NCBI RefSeq assembly: GCF_004364155.1
Contig: NZ_SOAZ01000026.1
Span: 1 to 41,716 of the forward strand
DNA: 41,716 nucleotides
Origin: Fonticella tunisiensis
Lineage (GTDB): Bacteria; Bacillota; Clostridia; Clostridiales; Caloramatoraceae
Direction: 5' to 3'
A program made the position numbers and the translations under genes. The notes beneath the pieces are model-generated. The model was not told the DNA's origin, ran no database searches, and saw only the letters and a list, made by a program, of their open reading frames with translations. Within the stretch, counting starts at the first letter, position 1, and the number at the start of each line of letters is the position of its first letter. Below, in pieces: positions 16,333 through 25,392 of the stretch.

Positions 16333-16743
16333 TTATTTATCAACTGTCTCATCTCCAACCTGTATAACCTGGTCGATATCAAATTTACCGCTGTCAGTTA
16401 TTATATATACGCTATTATTTTCTACCCTTACTGCCCTTGCGACATCTTTAATGGAGTTTTCTTTGTCCAATTGAATTTCAACATTCTGTCCAATGAGTAA
16501 AGTACCCTGTGTCATCTTTTCGGACAGCAAAAGCTTCTCAACAGAAGAGTTTAAATTCTGAGTTTGTTCAAGGGCTGTAAATTGAGCCATCTGCGAAACA
16601 TATTGAGTATTGTCCGTTGAATTCAATGGATCCTGATTGCTAAGTTCAACGGTAAGAATTTTTAAGAAGGCGTTTTTATCGATTATATTGCCCTTAGATT
16701 GAACAACACTGCTACTTTTGTTATTAACCCCACTAACCTCCAT
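16333..16743 (-). CDS. flgD: Hook assembly scaffold FlgD
   Basis: From the ATG at 16743, with AAGGAGG seven bases upstream, the product has 136 residues and the conserved FlgD N-terminal segment: KNAFLKILTVELSNQDPLNSTDNTQYVSQMAQFTALEQ is represented by NQDPLNSTDN and QMAQFTALEQ at about 35-60. Only the N-terminal region plus a short beta segment is present, a compact form common in Firmicutes. It caps the growing hook. The 69-base gap to flgE holds no gene. Confidence 0.9.
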   Translation of the reverse strand: MEVSGVNNKSSSVVQSKGNIIDKNAFLKILTVELSNQDPLNSTDNTQYVSQMAQFTALEQTQNLNSSVEKLLLSEKMTQGTLLIGQNVEIQLDKENSIKDVARAVRVENNSVYIITDSGKFDIDQVIQVGDETVDK

Positions 16744-16756
16744 ATTTACCTCCTTT

Positions 16757-18610
16757 CTAGGCAATTATATTTAACCCTTCACCTTTCATTTCATCTATAT
16801 AATCATCCCTAGGATTATTTGTATATTCAGGTACGTAGCTTTTATTCTGCCTGCTGCCTGAATAGCTGCCAGAGTTTTGCCCTGTGAAGTCCCCGCTATA
16901 ATCACCGCTGCTGCTAATATTCACTGACAAACTATATAGGTTAATATTGCTGTTTTTAAGTTCCTGCCTCAACGAGTCCAAATTCGCCTGTAATATGTTT
17001 ACAACTTCCTGGTTGTTTGACATTATACTCCCATTTACATGCCCTTTTTCCAGTGAAACTTTAATTATAATCTCTCCAAGCTCCTCAGGCCATATCTTTA
17101 CTCTTAATTCTGTTATATCTGGAAGTTTAATCGCTTTAAATTTACTAGCGGTAAGTTCAATTAAATCCCTATTGTTTAAAATTGTTGAAAATTTATTTAT
17201 TTCTTTAGCTGATTTTAAACTTATTCCATCCACAAAATCATTTTCCAAGTTCGATACGCCATACATTTCATGTTCAGGAAGAGTATCGATTTTTTGTTCT
17301 TCTTCATGGCTATTGGTTTTTATGACGATTTTATCATCATCAATTTGATAGTAACTTCTGTATTGATGAAACATATTTATAAATTGATTTCCATTGTTGT
17401 TTAGAATTATCTTTTCTATATCGAAATTCTTAGGTGATTTAAATGATAATATTTTGATATCATCATGTATATTATATTCAGCGTTATTTTCATTATCTTT
17501 AATTCCACGTACATTAAGACCATTCTCCTGTGCAGTTGATCGACTATCTGCTGCATTGACACAGTTGATCTCATCTGCTGTATTTTGGAAGTTCTTAATG
17601 CTAACTTCATTTTTCGGAGTTTGTTTCATTTGCACATCAAATGCAGCATCTGTTTTTTCTGCTTTAACCTGTTTAAACTCTGTAGAGTCTGTCTCCATAT
17701 TCACTTTATTGTTTACTAAAACTTCATTTCTAAAATCCAATTTATTGGAGGCTTTTTTAATAACTCCCTGCTTAACCTCTGAAAAACTAGTTACTGAATT
17801 TTGGGCAGCAATTTCAGAACTTTTATTTTGAATAATATCGATCTTAAGCTTACCATCAATATCTGTATCAAATTTAACTCCATGTTCAGCTTTTAATATG
17901 CTTGATCCTTGGTAAATAACATCACCTTGAGATCCTTCTGTTTGAGCATAATTTCTTTTAAATTCATCACATGATAAGACAGCTGAATTAACTGCCTGAT
18001 TAGATTCTGCTATATTTATTCCACGAAACTGCACACCATCTTCATTGTTTTCTTTTTGAAGGTCATTGATTTTATTTTTAATATTTAATATATTTTCAGC
18101 TACAACTCCCCCACTAACTAGCTGTACTCCATAGGAAGTAAATTTCTCAGCAGTTGTTTTGTTTCTTAACTTTTCCAATTCAGAAGACAATGCTTTATTT
18201 TCTTTTAATAATTCTCGATGATTATGTACAGGATATTTACTTTCTTGAAAACTTAACTGCAGCGATAAGCTGCTATTCAATGAAGCCACAGCAGTTGATA
18301 GTTTATCATTTTCTCCTTCAGACTTATCAATTTCCTGAGTAAAGTCATTTGTTTTGAGCACACTATAACTCATAGCATCATCATCTTGGAAATTATCATG
18401 GCCTAGCTTTTCCACTTTATTGAACTGTCCATCAAGGGGGATTAAGCTTTCTAAAGCCGTTAAATTTTTTCCGTTATCGTTACCACTTTCATTCTGAACA
18501 TTTATGAGCATCAGAGAAATAAGGTCGTTAAAACCATCATCAGATATTGCCTTTATCGTTTCAAAGGTATTTTTGTTTATATTAGATATACCTGTGGCCT
18601 TAATCTCCAC
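16757..18610 (-). CDS. fliK: Flagellar hook-length control protein FliK
   Basis: The most likely start is the GTG at 18610, with GGGGGTGA just before it, giving 617 residues; an ATG six codons earlier (18628) is inside fliJ and lacks a site. Residues 1 to about 470 are Asn-, Ser- and Glu-rich and poorly conserved, as in FliK ruler domains. The C-terminal domain (about 490-575) has the Flg_hook pattern LRVKIWPEELGEIIIKVSLE and LQANLDSLRQELKNS. It is exported, measures hook length, and triggers FlhB to switch substrates. It is long for the family; the extra length is in the variable ruler. Confidence 0.85.
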   Translation of the reverse strand: MEIKATGISNINKNTFETIKAISDDGFNDLISLMLINVQNESGNDNGKNLTALESLIPLDGQFNKVEKLGHDNFQDDDAMSYSVLKTNDFTQEIDKSEGENDKLSTAVASLNSSLSLQLSFQESKYPVHNHRELLKENKALSSELEKLRNKTTAEKFTSYGVQLVSGGVVAENILNIKNKINDLQKENNEDGVQFRGINIAESNQAVNSAVLSCDEFKRNYAQTEGSQGDVIYQGSSILKAEHGVKFDTDIDGKLKIDIIQNKSSEIAAQNSVTSFSEVKQGVIKKASNKLDFRNEVLVNNKVNMETDSTEFKQVKAEKTDAAFDVQMKQTPKNEVSIKNFQNTADEINCVNAADSRSTAQENGLNVRGIKDNENNAEYNIHDDIKILSFKSPKNFDIEKIILNNNGNQFINMFHQYRSYYQIDDDKIVIKTNSHEEEQKIDTLPEHEMYGVSNLENDFVDGISLKSAKEINKFSTILNNRDLIELTASKFKAIKLPDITELRVKIWPEELGEIIIKVSLEKGHVNGSIMSNNQEVVNILQANLDSLRQELKNSNINLYSLSVNISSSGDYSGDFTGQNSGSYSGSRQNKSYVPEYTNNPRDDYIDEMKGEGLNIIA

Positions 18611-18614
18611 CTTT

Positions 18615-19052
18615 TCACCCCCTTCCATGTCTTATAAACGAGTTCATTGCATAGTCATCGTTTATTTTCTGCTCTCTTCTATTCATTTCAAAGTAAAATT
18701 CTTCCTTTGCCTTTTCTTTTAATTTTTCAAGTGTCTTTCTATCAGAAGCAGACCTTATAAGTTCAGATTTTTTTTCAATGAGTATTTTTTCTAGTTTTCT
18801 TAAGTTATTCATTTCGCCTTCTATTTTTCTATCGAGATATTCGATATATCTTAAATAACTTTGAAACTCAAAGCTATTTCTCAGCTTTCTATTTATGTTT
18901 AATTCTCTATTCTTTTCCTCTATTAGCTCACTAACAAAGTTTTTCTGAATAAGATAATTTTTTTGTGCCTTTATAAATTCTTCTTTTTTTCTTTTTTCAA
19001 CGTTTTTTTTAAAATCCAGAACTTTTTGGAGACTAAATTTAAACTTATCCAT
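18615..19052 (-). CDS. fliJ: Flagellar export protein FliJ
   Basis: The 145-residue product is almost wholly an antiparallel coiled coil rich in Lys and Glu, beginning FKFSLQKVLDFKKNVEKRKK, the FliJ/CT670 start. FliJ is the stalk of the export ATPase and links FliI to FlhA. It follows fliI by 11 bases and precedes fliK closely. The family is recognised mainly by coiled-coil structure and position. Confidence 0.88.
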   Translation of the reverse strand: MDKFKFSLQKVLDFKKNVEKRKKEEFIKAQKNYLIQKNFVSELIEEKNRELNINRKLRNSFEFQSYLRYIEYLDRKIEGEMNNLRKLEKILIEKKSELIRSASDRKTLEKLKEKAKEEFYFEMNRREQKINDDYAMNSFIRHGRG

Positions 19053-19063
19053 GTGCTCACCTG

Positions 19064-20368
19064 CTATTCTATGGACATCATACTTCTAGTGGTTTCCTGA
19101 AAATTTGAATATTCATTCATTCCCTGCCTTAAAAAATCATTGATCCTGCCAATTAGGCTTATTGCCCTGTCAACCTCTGGGTTACTTCCCTTCTGATATG
19201 CACCTATGTTTATTAAATCCTCCGATTCTCTATATAATGCCATAATTTCTCTGAGTTCCCCTGCCTTTAGCCTTAAGGACTCATCAGCTATTTCTGGCAT
19301 AAGCCTGGAGATACTTGAAAGAACGTCGATGGCAGGATAATGGTTCTTGCTCGCAATTTTTCTTGAGAGGACTATATGCCCATCAAGTATGCCCCTTGCA
19401 GCATCGGCTATTGGATCGTTCATATCATCACCATCTACAAGTACTGTATAAAAAGCAGTTATAGAACCCCTTTCTGAATTACCTGAGCGCTCCATAAGCC
19501 TTGGTAGCATTGCAAAAACTGAAGGAGTATAGCCCTTTGTGGCTGGAGGTTCGCCAATAGTAAGCCCTACTTCCCTCTGCGCCATGGCAAATCTTGTTAC
19601 AGAGTCCATCATGAGCATTACCTTAAGGCCTTTATCTCGAAAATACTCAGATATAGCAGTTGCTGTAAACGCACCTTTAAGCCTTAGAAGGGGAGGTTGA
19701 TCCGATGTCGCAACAACAACCACAGATTTTTTCATTCCTTCCTCTCCTAAATCCTTTTCAATGAATTCTCTTACTTCTCTTCCCCTTTCGCCAATAAGTC
19801 CTATTACATTGACATCGGCATCGCTGTACCTTGCTATCATTCCAAGAAGAGTGCTTTTACCAACGCCACTGCCTGCAAATATACCTACTCTTTGACCAAC
19901 TCCACAGGTCAGAAAACCGTCTATGGCTCTAATTCCTGTGGTCATAACTGTCTTAATCCTTTGTCTTGAAAGTGGGCTTGGAGGATCGTTATCAAGATTA
20001 TATTCATCCTCAAATTCAATCTTACTTTTATCCATTGCACGCCCTATTCCATCTAAAACTTTACCAAGAAGGCCGGGTCCCACCTTTACCTTCAGAGCTT
20101 TTCCTGTAGGTTCAACGGGTGAACCTGGGGAAACGCCAGTGAGTTCTCCAAGTGGCATTAGAAGAACAGCATTATCTTTAAAGCCAACGACCTCTGAAAA
20201 TATTTTTCTTCCGTCTATTGCATAAATTATACACACTTCTCCAACAAAGGCTTGTATTCCTTCAACCTCTATTGTAAGTCCTACAACCTTTTTGACTTTC
20301 CCTTCAACTTTTAAACTGTTGATGTTATAAACCTTATTTTTGATTTTTTTAAAATCAATGTTAATCAT
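19064..20368 (-). CDS. fliI: Flagellar export ATPase FliI
   Basis: The 434-residue product is an F1-beta-like ATPase with Walker A AGSGVGKS at about 165-172, the LIGERGREVREF block, LMMDSVTRFAMAQREVGL (Walker B) and an ALPRLMERSG-like stretch. It unfolds and delivers substrates to the export gate with FliH and FliJ. Length is typical. Its start overlaps fliH by eight bases, with GAGGGAAAA upstream. Confidence 0.96.
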   Translation of the reverse strand: MINIDFKKIKNKVYNINSLKVEGKVKKVVGLTIEVEGIQAFVGEVCIIYAIDGRKIFSEVVGFKDNAVLLMPLGELTGVSPGSPVEPTGKALKVKVGPGLLGKVLDGIGRAMDKSKIEFEDEYNLDNDPPSPLSRQRIKTVMTTGIRAIDGFLTCGVGQRVGIFAGSGVGKSTLLGMIARYSDADVNVIGLIGERGREVREFIEKDLGEEGMKKSVVVVATSDQPPLLRLKGAFTATAISEYFRDKGLKVMLMMDSVTRFAMAQREVGLTIGEPPATKGYTPSVFAMLPRLMERSGNSERGSITAFYTVLVDGDDMNDPIADAARGILDGHIVLSRKIASKNHYPAIDVLSSISRLMPEIADESLRLKAGELREIMALYRESEDLINIGAYQKGSNPEVDRAISLIGRINDFLRQGMNEYSNFQETTRSMMSIE

Positions 20369-21128
20369 GATATTTTCCCTCTAATAGATTTTTAAGTATA
20401 ATCTCAAGCTGAGTGTCGATATCGCCATCAATGAAACCAGACGGTGTTTCTGCCTTTATGCTTCCCTGCCTTAAGCTTGAGTCGGCTATTATAATTAAAT
20501 TATTTGGATCCTCAACATAAATAGAAAGATCATCCTTACGATTTTTAACGATATTAAAATCCTGTGGGTTTACCTTTAAAACTATTTGCCTTTTATCAAT
20601 TGCCTTTGAAATGATGCTCTCTGCCATCTTATAAATCGCTTCCGTATTTACTGTAAGTTCAGTATTTAAAATTTTTCTTGCTATCTGCACGCTTAGGCCT
20701 ATAATTTCATCCTTTGTTTCTTCAATATATTTTCTTGAAGCTTCATGGCATTTTTTTACATAATCCTCAGCATCTTTAACCATTGCATCAACTTCATTCT
20801 TTGCCTCATTTAATCCATAGCTGTAACCTTCTTCATAACCTTTTCTAAATCCACACTGATATCCTTCATCCTTGGCTGAAGCTTTGATATTTTCGACTTC
20901 TTGAAGGGCTGTATTAATAATCTCCTTTGCCTTTTCTTCAGCACCTTTGATTATCTGTGATTTAACATCATTTGCCTCTTTTATTATCCTTTCATAAATT
21001 TCTCCAAAATTGAAATTATTAGCTTCTGAACTATGAGAATTTCCAATGATTTTTTCTATAACCGGCGGAAAAACTAATTTATCCTTTTCAACTATAGTGG
21101 ACTTTAAAATTCTATATGATAATTGCAT
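20361..21128 (-). CDS. fliH: Flagellar assembly protein FliH
   Basis: From the ATG at 21128 (AGAGGTGGAG upstream) the product has 255 residues. Residues about 50-120 are a charged coiled coil with the GYQCGFRKGYEEGYSYGLNEA glycine-repeat region (GxxxG type), and the C-terminal domain (about 130-250) has IGLSVQIARKILNTEL, as in V-type ATPase subunit E relatives. FliH regulates FliI and docks it to the C ring. It overlaps fliG by 17 bases and fliI by eight. A GTG three codons earlier is an alternative start. Confidence 0.9.
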   Translation of the reverse strand: MQLSYRILKSTIVEKDKLVFPPVIEKIIGNSHSSEANNFNFGEIYERIIKEANDVKSQIIKGAEEKAKEIINTALQEVENIKASAKDEGYQCGFRKGYEEGYSYGLNEAKNEVDAMVKDAEDYVKKCHEASRKYIEETKDEIIGLSVQIARKILNTELTVNTEAIYKMAESIISKAIDKRQIVLKVNPQDFNIVKNRKDDLSIYVEDPNNLIIIADSSLRQGSIKAETPSGFIDGDIDTQLEIILKNLLEGKYHD

Positions 21129-22122
21129 CTTCTCCACCTCTTGAAATTACAATATCTCCAGCTTCATCAAGCCTCCTAATTATTCCAACTATGGACTGTT
21201 GAGCTCTTTCTACATCTATTAGCCTTACTGGTCCCATGAATTCCATATCTTCCTTTAAAGTTTGGGCTGCACGCTTTGACATATTACTAAATATTACTGC
21301 TGCAACCTCTTCCGATGATCCTTTTAGGGCCAGTGCAAGATCCTTAGTATCAACTTCACGAAGTATACGCTGAATTGAAGCATTATCAAGTGTGATTATA
21401 TCTTCAAAGACAAACATGCTTTCTCTTATTCTTTCAGCAAGCTCAGGTACATCCCTGTCAAGCTCTTCCATTATAGACTTTTCAGTTCCTCTATCAACGT
21501 TATTTAGTATTTCAACAAGGGATTGAACGCCTCCGATGGTTGCCATGTCTGTTGTTATCACACTGGATAATTTCTTTTCCAGTATTTCTTCTACTTCTTC
21601 AATTACAATGGGTGAAGTTGTATTCATGACTGCTATTCTTTTAGCAACATCAGACTGAAGCTCCTCAGGAAGGGCCGAAAGTATCTGCGCAGCCTTTTCA
21701 GGTTGAAGGTAACAAAGTATTAAAGCAATAGTCTGGGGATGCTCATTTATTATGACATTTAGAAGATGATTGGCATCAGCCTTTCTAGCAATGCCAAATG
21801 GTCTGTACTGCTGAGTTACCTCAGAAACCTTTTCTATAATCTCAGCTGCTCTCTGAGCACCCAGGGCCTTACTGAGAAGATTTTTGGCATATTCAAAGCC
21901 TCCTTCAAGTATGTATTCCTTAGCCTTATTTAAATCTACAAACTCCTTTAAAACCTCTTCCTTGACTTCCCTTTTTATTTTTGACATATTTGCTATCTCA
22001 AAGGTTATTTTTTGAATTTCTGCTTCAGGAAGCTTTTTTAATATGGAAGCAGATGCATCAGGTCCAAGGGTTATGAATAATATTGCAGCCTTTTGAACAC
22101 CTGTTAGCTTTCCCCTGGGCAT
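21112..22122 (-). CDS. fliG: Flagellar motor switch protein FliG
   Basis: Starting at the ATG at 22122 (GAGAGGTGATC before it), the 336-residue product has the three FliG domains: KLTGVQKAAILFITLG at the N-terminus, which binds FliF; the middle EHPQTIALILCYLQPEKAAQIL, which binds FliM; and the C-terminal torque helix region VPELAERIRESMFVFEDI with LALKGSSEEV and GPVRLIDVERAQ. Charged residues that meet MotA are present in the C-domain. Four bases separate it from fliF. Confidence 0.96.
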   Translation of the reverse strand: MPRGKLTGVQKAAILFITLGPDASASILKKLPEAEIQKITFEIANMSKIKREVKEEVLKEFVDLNKAKEYILEGGFEYAKNLLSKALGAQRAAEIIEKVSEVTQQYRPFGIARKADANHLLNVIINEHPQTIALILCYLQPEKAAQILSALPEELQSDVAKRIAVMNTTSPIVIEEVEEILEKKLSSVITTDMATIGGVQSLVEILNNVDRGTEKSIMEELDRDVPELAERIRESMFVFEDIITLDNASIQRILREVDTKDLALALKGSSEEVAAVIFSNMSKRAAQTLKEDMEFMGPVRLIDVERAQQSIVGIIRRLDEAGDIVISRGGEDAIII

Positions 22123-22126
22123 ATGA

Positions 22127-23698
22127 TCACCTCTCATCCTCTGCAAGCCATGTCTTAATTAAATCCACTACCTGATCGGGTTTGCTGCTTGCAAACTGTC
22201 TTATTTCTTTTTCAATATCCATAACCTCTTCCCTATCTTCAAGCACAGGACTATAGGCTATAGGCTGTTTAGGTATTACATTGTCGTTTATAACAACGTC
22301 AAGGTTTGGTTTTTCAACAATTTCTTTCTTTTTCTTAATAGACTTTCTTATAAATAGCAACGATAGTATAAGTAGAATTATTCCTCCAGATACACTGCCT
22401 ATTGTTGTATACAGCTTAATCTTCCTTTGATTTTCTTCTTCCTGCTGTATCTTTTTAAGATCATCCTGTACTTTCTGCTTAAGTTCAGGATTAAATGGAA
22501 TACCTTCTATATTAATTTGATCTCCTCTATTCGGATCATATCCTATGGCAGAAGATACAATGTTTTGAATTGTTGTTTTATCTTCATCACTCAAATTTCC
22601 ATCTACTAAAACAGATACCGTCATCCTTTTTACTTCACCAGGAGCTTTCACTACTGTTTCCTGGGTTTGTCCAACATTGTAGTTTGTCGTTTCCTCTGTA
22701 CTGCTTGAATCAGAAGATTGGTTATTTCCGTTGGTTATATTAGGTGTATATTGATTATCTATCGGGCTTGAACCAGCATTACTGGAAGCAGAGTCTTTGG
22801 ATGACTGCATTGACTTATGGGTGCTTATGATCACCGGATTCTTATCATAGGTTATGGTGGTAGTTTGCTTTGAATCAAAATCAAGATCGGTATTAACCTT
22901 GACAGACAGCTTGTCATTCCCGAAAACTTTTCCAAGCAAATCTTTTATATTGTTTTCTATCTGGCCTTCAAACTGTCTTTCAATATCCCTTTGTTTGGTT
23001 ATTGAAGTTATGCCAGAAGGATTGGCTCCATCAAATAAATCCTCAGTTAAGCTCACCATTGTATTTGCATCTATAACCTCGACATTTTCCTTGGGTAAAT
23101 TTTTTACACTCCCTGAAATAAGAGCTACTATTGCTTTTACCTGTTCTGGTGTTAGCCTTGTACTATTCTTAAGCTTTAAAGTTACAGAAGCCCTTGCATT
23201 ATCGGTTTCCCTGGCAAACACCGAATCATCCGGAAGCACAAGATGAACTATCGCTTTTTCAACCTGTTCGAAGCTGGATATTGTTCTTGAAAGCTCACCT
23301 TCAAGGGCCCTCTGATACATTACCTTAGCTTCAGTATCTGTAACACCAAATTTGCTCTCATCAAAAAGCTCCCATCCCTTGCCCGATGAAGGCACAGCGT
23401 CCGATGACAGTACAGACATCCTGAGTTCATCAACTTTATCCTCAGGTACAAGTATAGAGTTTCCTTCTATTTTAACGTCTGCCTTATCGCTCTTAAGTTT
23501 TTCATATACTCTGGCTGCATCCTTGGGATCAAGGTTGGCAAATAAAGTAGCATATTTTACCCTGTTTATGTACATAAAAAACACAGCGATTGTAGCTAAT
23601 AAGGCGGCCGAAATTACTATTAAACCTATTTTTTTTGCACTGCTTAAACTTTTCCATTTATTATTCAGGGATTTTAATAGTTCCCTTATTTTATTCAT
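22127..23698 (-). CDS. fliF: Flagellar MS-ring protein FliF
   Basis: From the ATG at 23698 (AAGGAG eight bases upstream) the product has 523 residues. Two membrane helices flank a large outer domain: IGLIVISAALLATIAVFFMY near 22-41 and GSVSGGIILLILSLLFI near 435. The YscJ/FliF pattern (YATLFANLDPKDAARVYEKL, ALEGELSRTISSFEQVEKAIVHLVLP) and the acidic C-terminal FliG-binding tail (VDLIKTWLAEDE) are seen. A GTG three codons earlier is possible. It is set off from fliE by about 160 bases holding a terminator-like hairpin. Confidence 0.95.
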   Translation of the reverse strand: MNKIRELLKSLNNKWKSLSSAKKIGLIVISAALLATIAVFFMYINRVKYATLFANLDPKDAARVYEKLKSDKADVKIEGNSILVPEDKVDELRMSVLSSDAVPSSGKGWELFDESKFGVTDTEAKVMYQRALEGELSRTISSFEQVEKAIVHLVLPDDSVFARETDNARASVTLKLKNSTRLTPEQVKAIVALISGSVKNLPKENVEVIDANTMVSLTEDLFDGANPSGITSITKQRDIERQFEGQIENNIKDLLGKVFGNDKLSVKVNTDLDFDSKQTTTITYDKNPVIISTHKSMQSSKDSASSNAGSSPIDNQYTPNITNGNNQSSDSSSTEETTNYNVGQTQETVVKAPGEVKRMTVSVLVDGNLSDEDKTTIQNIVSSAIGYDPNRGDQINIEGIPFNPELKQKVQDDLKKIQQEEENQRKIKLYTTIGSVSGGIILLILSLLFIRKSIKKKKEIVEKPNLDVVINDNVIPKQPIAYSPVLEDREEVMDIEKEIRQFASSKPDQVVDLIKTWLAEDER

Positions 23699-23783
23699 TC
23701 CATGCACTCCTTCAAATACTCAATGTCATAAGAAAAAATATAAAAAGATTTTAATTCCATAATGTACCACGAACAGCATCTAC

Positions 23784-23838
23784 CTAAAAAAATATTTTGA
23801 TACGTATTAATGATAGGATAGCATTAATAGCGGTATCA
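23784..23838 (-). terminator. Attenuator-like hairpin between fliE and fliF
   Basis: On the minus strand TGATAC and ATTAATG (in reverse from 23838) pair with CATTAAT and GTATCA in a two-part stem (7 bp and 6 bp with a small internal loop, 9-base loop), followed by AAATATTTTTTTA. It lies inside an otherwise tightly packed operon, 85 bases before fliF, so it looks like a partial terminator that lowers readthrough from flgB-flgC-fliE into the long downstream part. Confidence 0.6.
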
Positions 23839-23862
23839 GAAATACAGTTCAGCTTTTAAAAA

Positions 23863-24165
23863 CTATAACTGCATCCTCATTAATTCCTGATAGGCTTCAA
23901 CCAGTTTGTTTCTTACTTGTACCGCAAGTTCGAGGGAAAGTTTTGCCTCCTCAGTTGCAAGCATTACCTGGTGTATGTCAGTGGCTTCGCCTGTAATTAA
24001 CTCAGTTGTAGCGTTTTCTGCATTTATCTGTATTTCATTAACTTTATCGAGTGCATTTTTCAGCACATCGGCAAAATTTACCTTGCTGGAATTGTTTTGA
24101 TTGTTTTTATTCTGGATTTCAGTAAGACCTTGAAATGATACAGTATTAATATTCAAATTTATCAC
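23863..24165 (-). CDS. fliE: Flagellar hook-basal body complex protein FliE
   Basis: The 100-residue product has the FliE pattern: FADVLKNALDKVNEIQINAE and the C-terminal TDIHQVMLATEEAKLSLELAVQVRNKLVEAYQE region, represented by IHQVMLATEEAKLSLEL and VRNKLVEAYQELM. FliE joins the MS ring to the rod and is the first exported rod part. It overlaps flgC by one base. Confidence 0.95.
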   Translation of the reverse strand: MINLNINTVSFQGLTEIQNKNNQNNSSKVNFADVLKNALDKVNEIQINAENATTELITGEATDIHQVMLATEEAKLSLELAVQVRNKLVEAYQELMRMQL

Positions 24166-24596
24166 TACCTCCCTATTTCTAATGCTTTCATAGCCATTTG
24201 TTTTTCTGCATTAATCGCTGTAACATTTGCTTCGAATGCCCTCGATGCAGCTATAAGATCCACCATTTCGTTGAGTATATTAACATTTGGCATTAGAACA
24301 TAACCCTCTGCATCGGCATCTGGATGGGAAGGGTCATATACTCTCCTTAAAGGACTATTATCCTCCGTAATCTCACTTACCCTGACACCATTTAATTTGT
24401 CCACATATCTGTTGGATACCCTGTCGAGCTCTCTGCCTAAATTTTCCTCAAAGGTTACTACCTTTCTCCTATAGGGTCCTCCCTTTTGAGTTCTGGTTGT
24501 TTCTGCATTTGCGATGTTATCTGCAATAACGTCCATCCTCAGCCTCTCAGCCGAAAGACCACTTCCACTTATTTTTAGTGCAGAAAAAATATTCAT
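24165..24596 (-). CDS. flgC: Flagellar basal-body rod protein FlgC
   Basis: The 143-residue product has the proximal rod signature (NIFSALKISGSGLSAERLR, DVIADNIANAETTRT), the YRRKVVTFEE block, DADAEGYVLMPNVNILNEMVDL and a C-terminal SRAFEANVTAI helix. Length is normal. It starts three bases after flgB and forms the proximal rod with FlgB and FlgF. Confidence 0.95.
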   Translation of the reverse strand: MNIFSALKISGSGLSAERLRMDVIADNIANAETTRTQKGGPYRRKVVTFEENLGRELDRVSNRYVDKLNGVRVSEITEDNSPLRRVYDPSHPDADAEGYVLMPNVNILNEMVDLIAASRAFEANVTAINAEKQMAMKALEIGR

Positions 24597-24599
24597 ATA

Positions 24600-25010
24600 C
24601 TATCTTCTCCCCTCATTTATCACATATCGCATCATTGCTATCCTACTGTTCGCCTGACTTATTAATGTATTATAAAGTATGGTATTTGCCGCCAAGTTTG
24701 TCATTTCGCTATCGATATCAACGTTATTTCCATCAAGTCTCATAGAGGTAGACTTGTCCTTTATCACATCATAGCTTAAATCACTAATGGAATTTCCATT
24801 AGAAATATGTTTACTATCCGTGGTCTTTAACCTTATATTTTCACCATTTAATATTTCATTCAATTTTTCCTCAAATACAACTCTTGAGGCTTTAAATCCC
24901 CTGGTATTAATATTTGCAATGTTATGGGCTATAACTCTTGATCTTTCAGCCGAAGCATCCAAAGATTTTTTGATAAGAATATATGTATTACGATCAATAT
25001 CTTGCACCAT
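24600..25010 (-). CDS. flgB: Flagellar basal-body rod protein FlgB
   Basis: The 136-residue product has the FlgB layout: LIKKSLDASAERSRVIAHNIANINTRGFK near 12-40 (key block HNIANINTRGFKA), and a C-terminal DGNNVDIDSEMTNLAANTILYN. It is the first gene of the long early operon. The ribosome binding site AAAGGA is 11 bases before the ATG, further than usual, so its translation may be modest. Confidence 0.94.
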   Translation of the reverse strand: MVQDIDRNTYILIKKSLDASAERSRVIAHNIANINTRGFKASRVVFEEKLNEILNGENIRLKTTDSKHISNGNSISDLSYDVIKDKSTSMRLDGNNVDIDSEMTNLAANTILYNTLISQANSRIAMMRYVINEGRR

Positions 25011-25055
25011 TTTACAATAATTCCTTTCTTTCGAAATAATAATCCTCTATCGACT

Positions 25056-25084
25056 AATTTATTACATATATTAGCAAAAGTCAA
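25056..25084 (-). promoter_or_regulatory. Likely sigma-A promoter of the flgB operon in an AT-rich leader
   Basis: On the minus strand TTGACT (25079-25084) is followed after 17 bases by TAAATT (25056-25061), about 50 bases before the flgB start. The 200 bases upstream (to about 25230) are almost wholly A and T, with many A and T runs that could act as UP elements or bind AT-loving regulators. No riboswitch-like structured leader was seen. Confidence 0.5.
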
Positions 25085-25234
25085 TACAATATAATAAAGA
25101 AAAAAATTAAATTATGTTATATTTTAATAAATAATTCAGTAATATTAATTTTTATATTAAAATTATTTTGTGATCTATATTACTTTAATTATATTTTATT
25201 ATAGGATTACTAAAAATTAAAGAAATTTCTATGC

Positions 25235-25272
25235 AAAAAATGACCTCAATTTACTATTGAGGTCATTTTTTG
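25235..25272 (-). terminator. Strong bidirectional terminator after fliS
   Basis: A 16-bp stem (25235-25250 with 25256-25271) built on TGACCTCAAT and ATTGAGGTCA with a 5-base loop has A runs on one side and T runs on the other, so it can act on either strand. It closes the flaG-fliS unit and insulates the flgB promoter. The 120 bases between it and fliS hold no supported gene. Confidence 0.9.
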
Positions 25273-25392
25273 TATTAATTTTGTTTTTATTAACTTTTTC
25301 GTAACATTCTGTGCAAGCATTAATACGATTTGGCAAATTCATATCGTTTTTATAACTTTATTATAATACTTCCTTTACATATCACGAAACAT

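Noticed and set aside
25011-25234. Possible c-di-GMP riboswitch before flgB, as in some clostridia
   Set aside because: The leader is nearly pure A and T and lacks the conserved GC-containing stems of that riboswitch.
25229-25342. A 37-codon minus-strand frame (MNLPNRINACTECYEK...) after fliS
   Set aside because: Its 3' part runs through the strong terminator and its stop lies beyond the T run, so the mRNA would end before the stop codon; the ribosome binding site is also poor.
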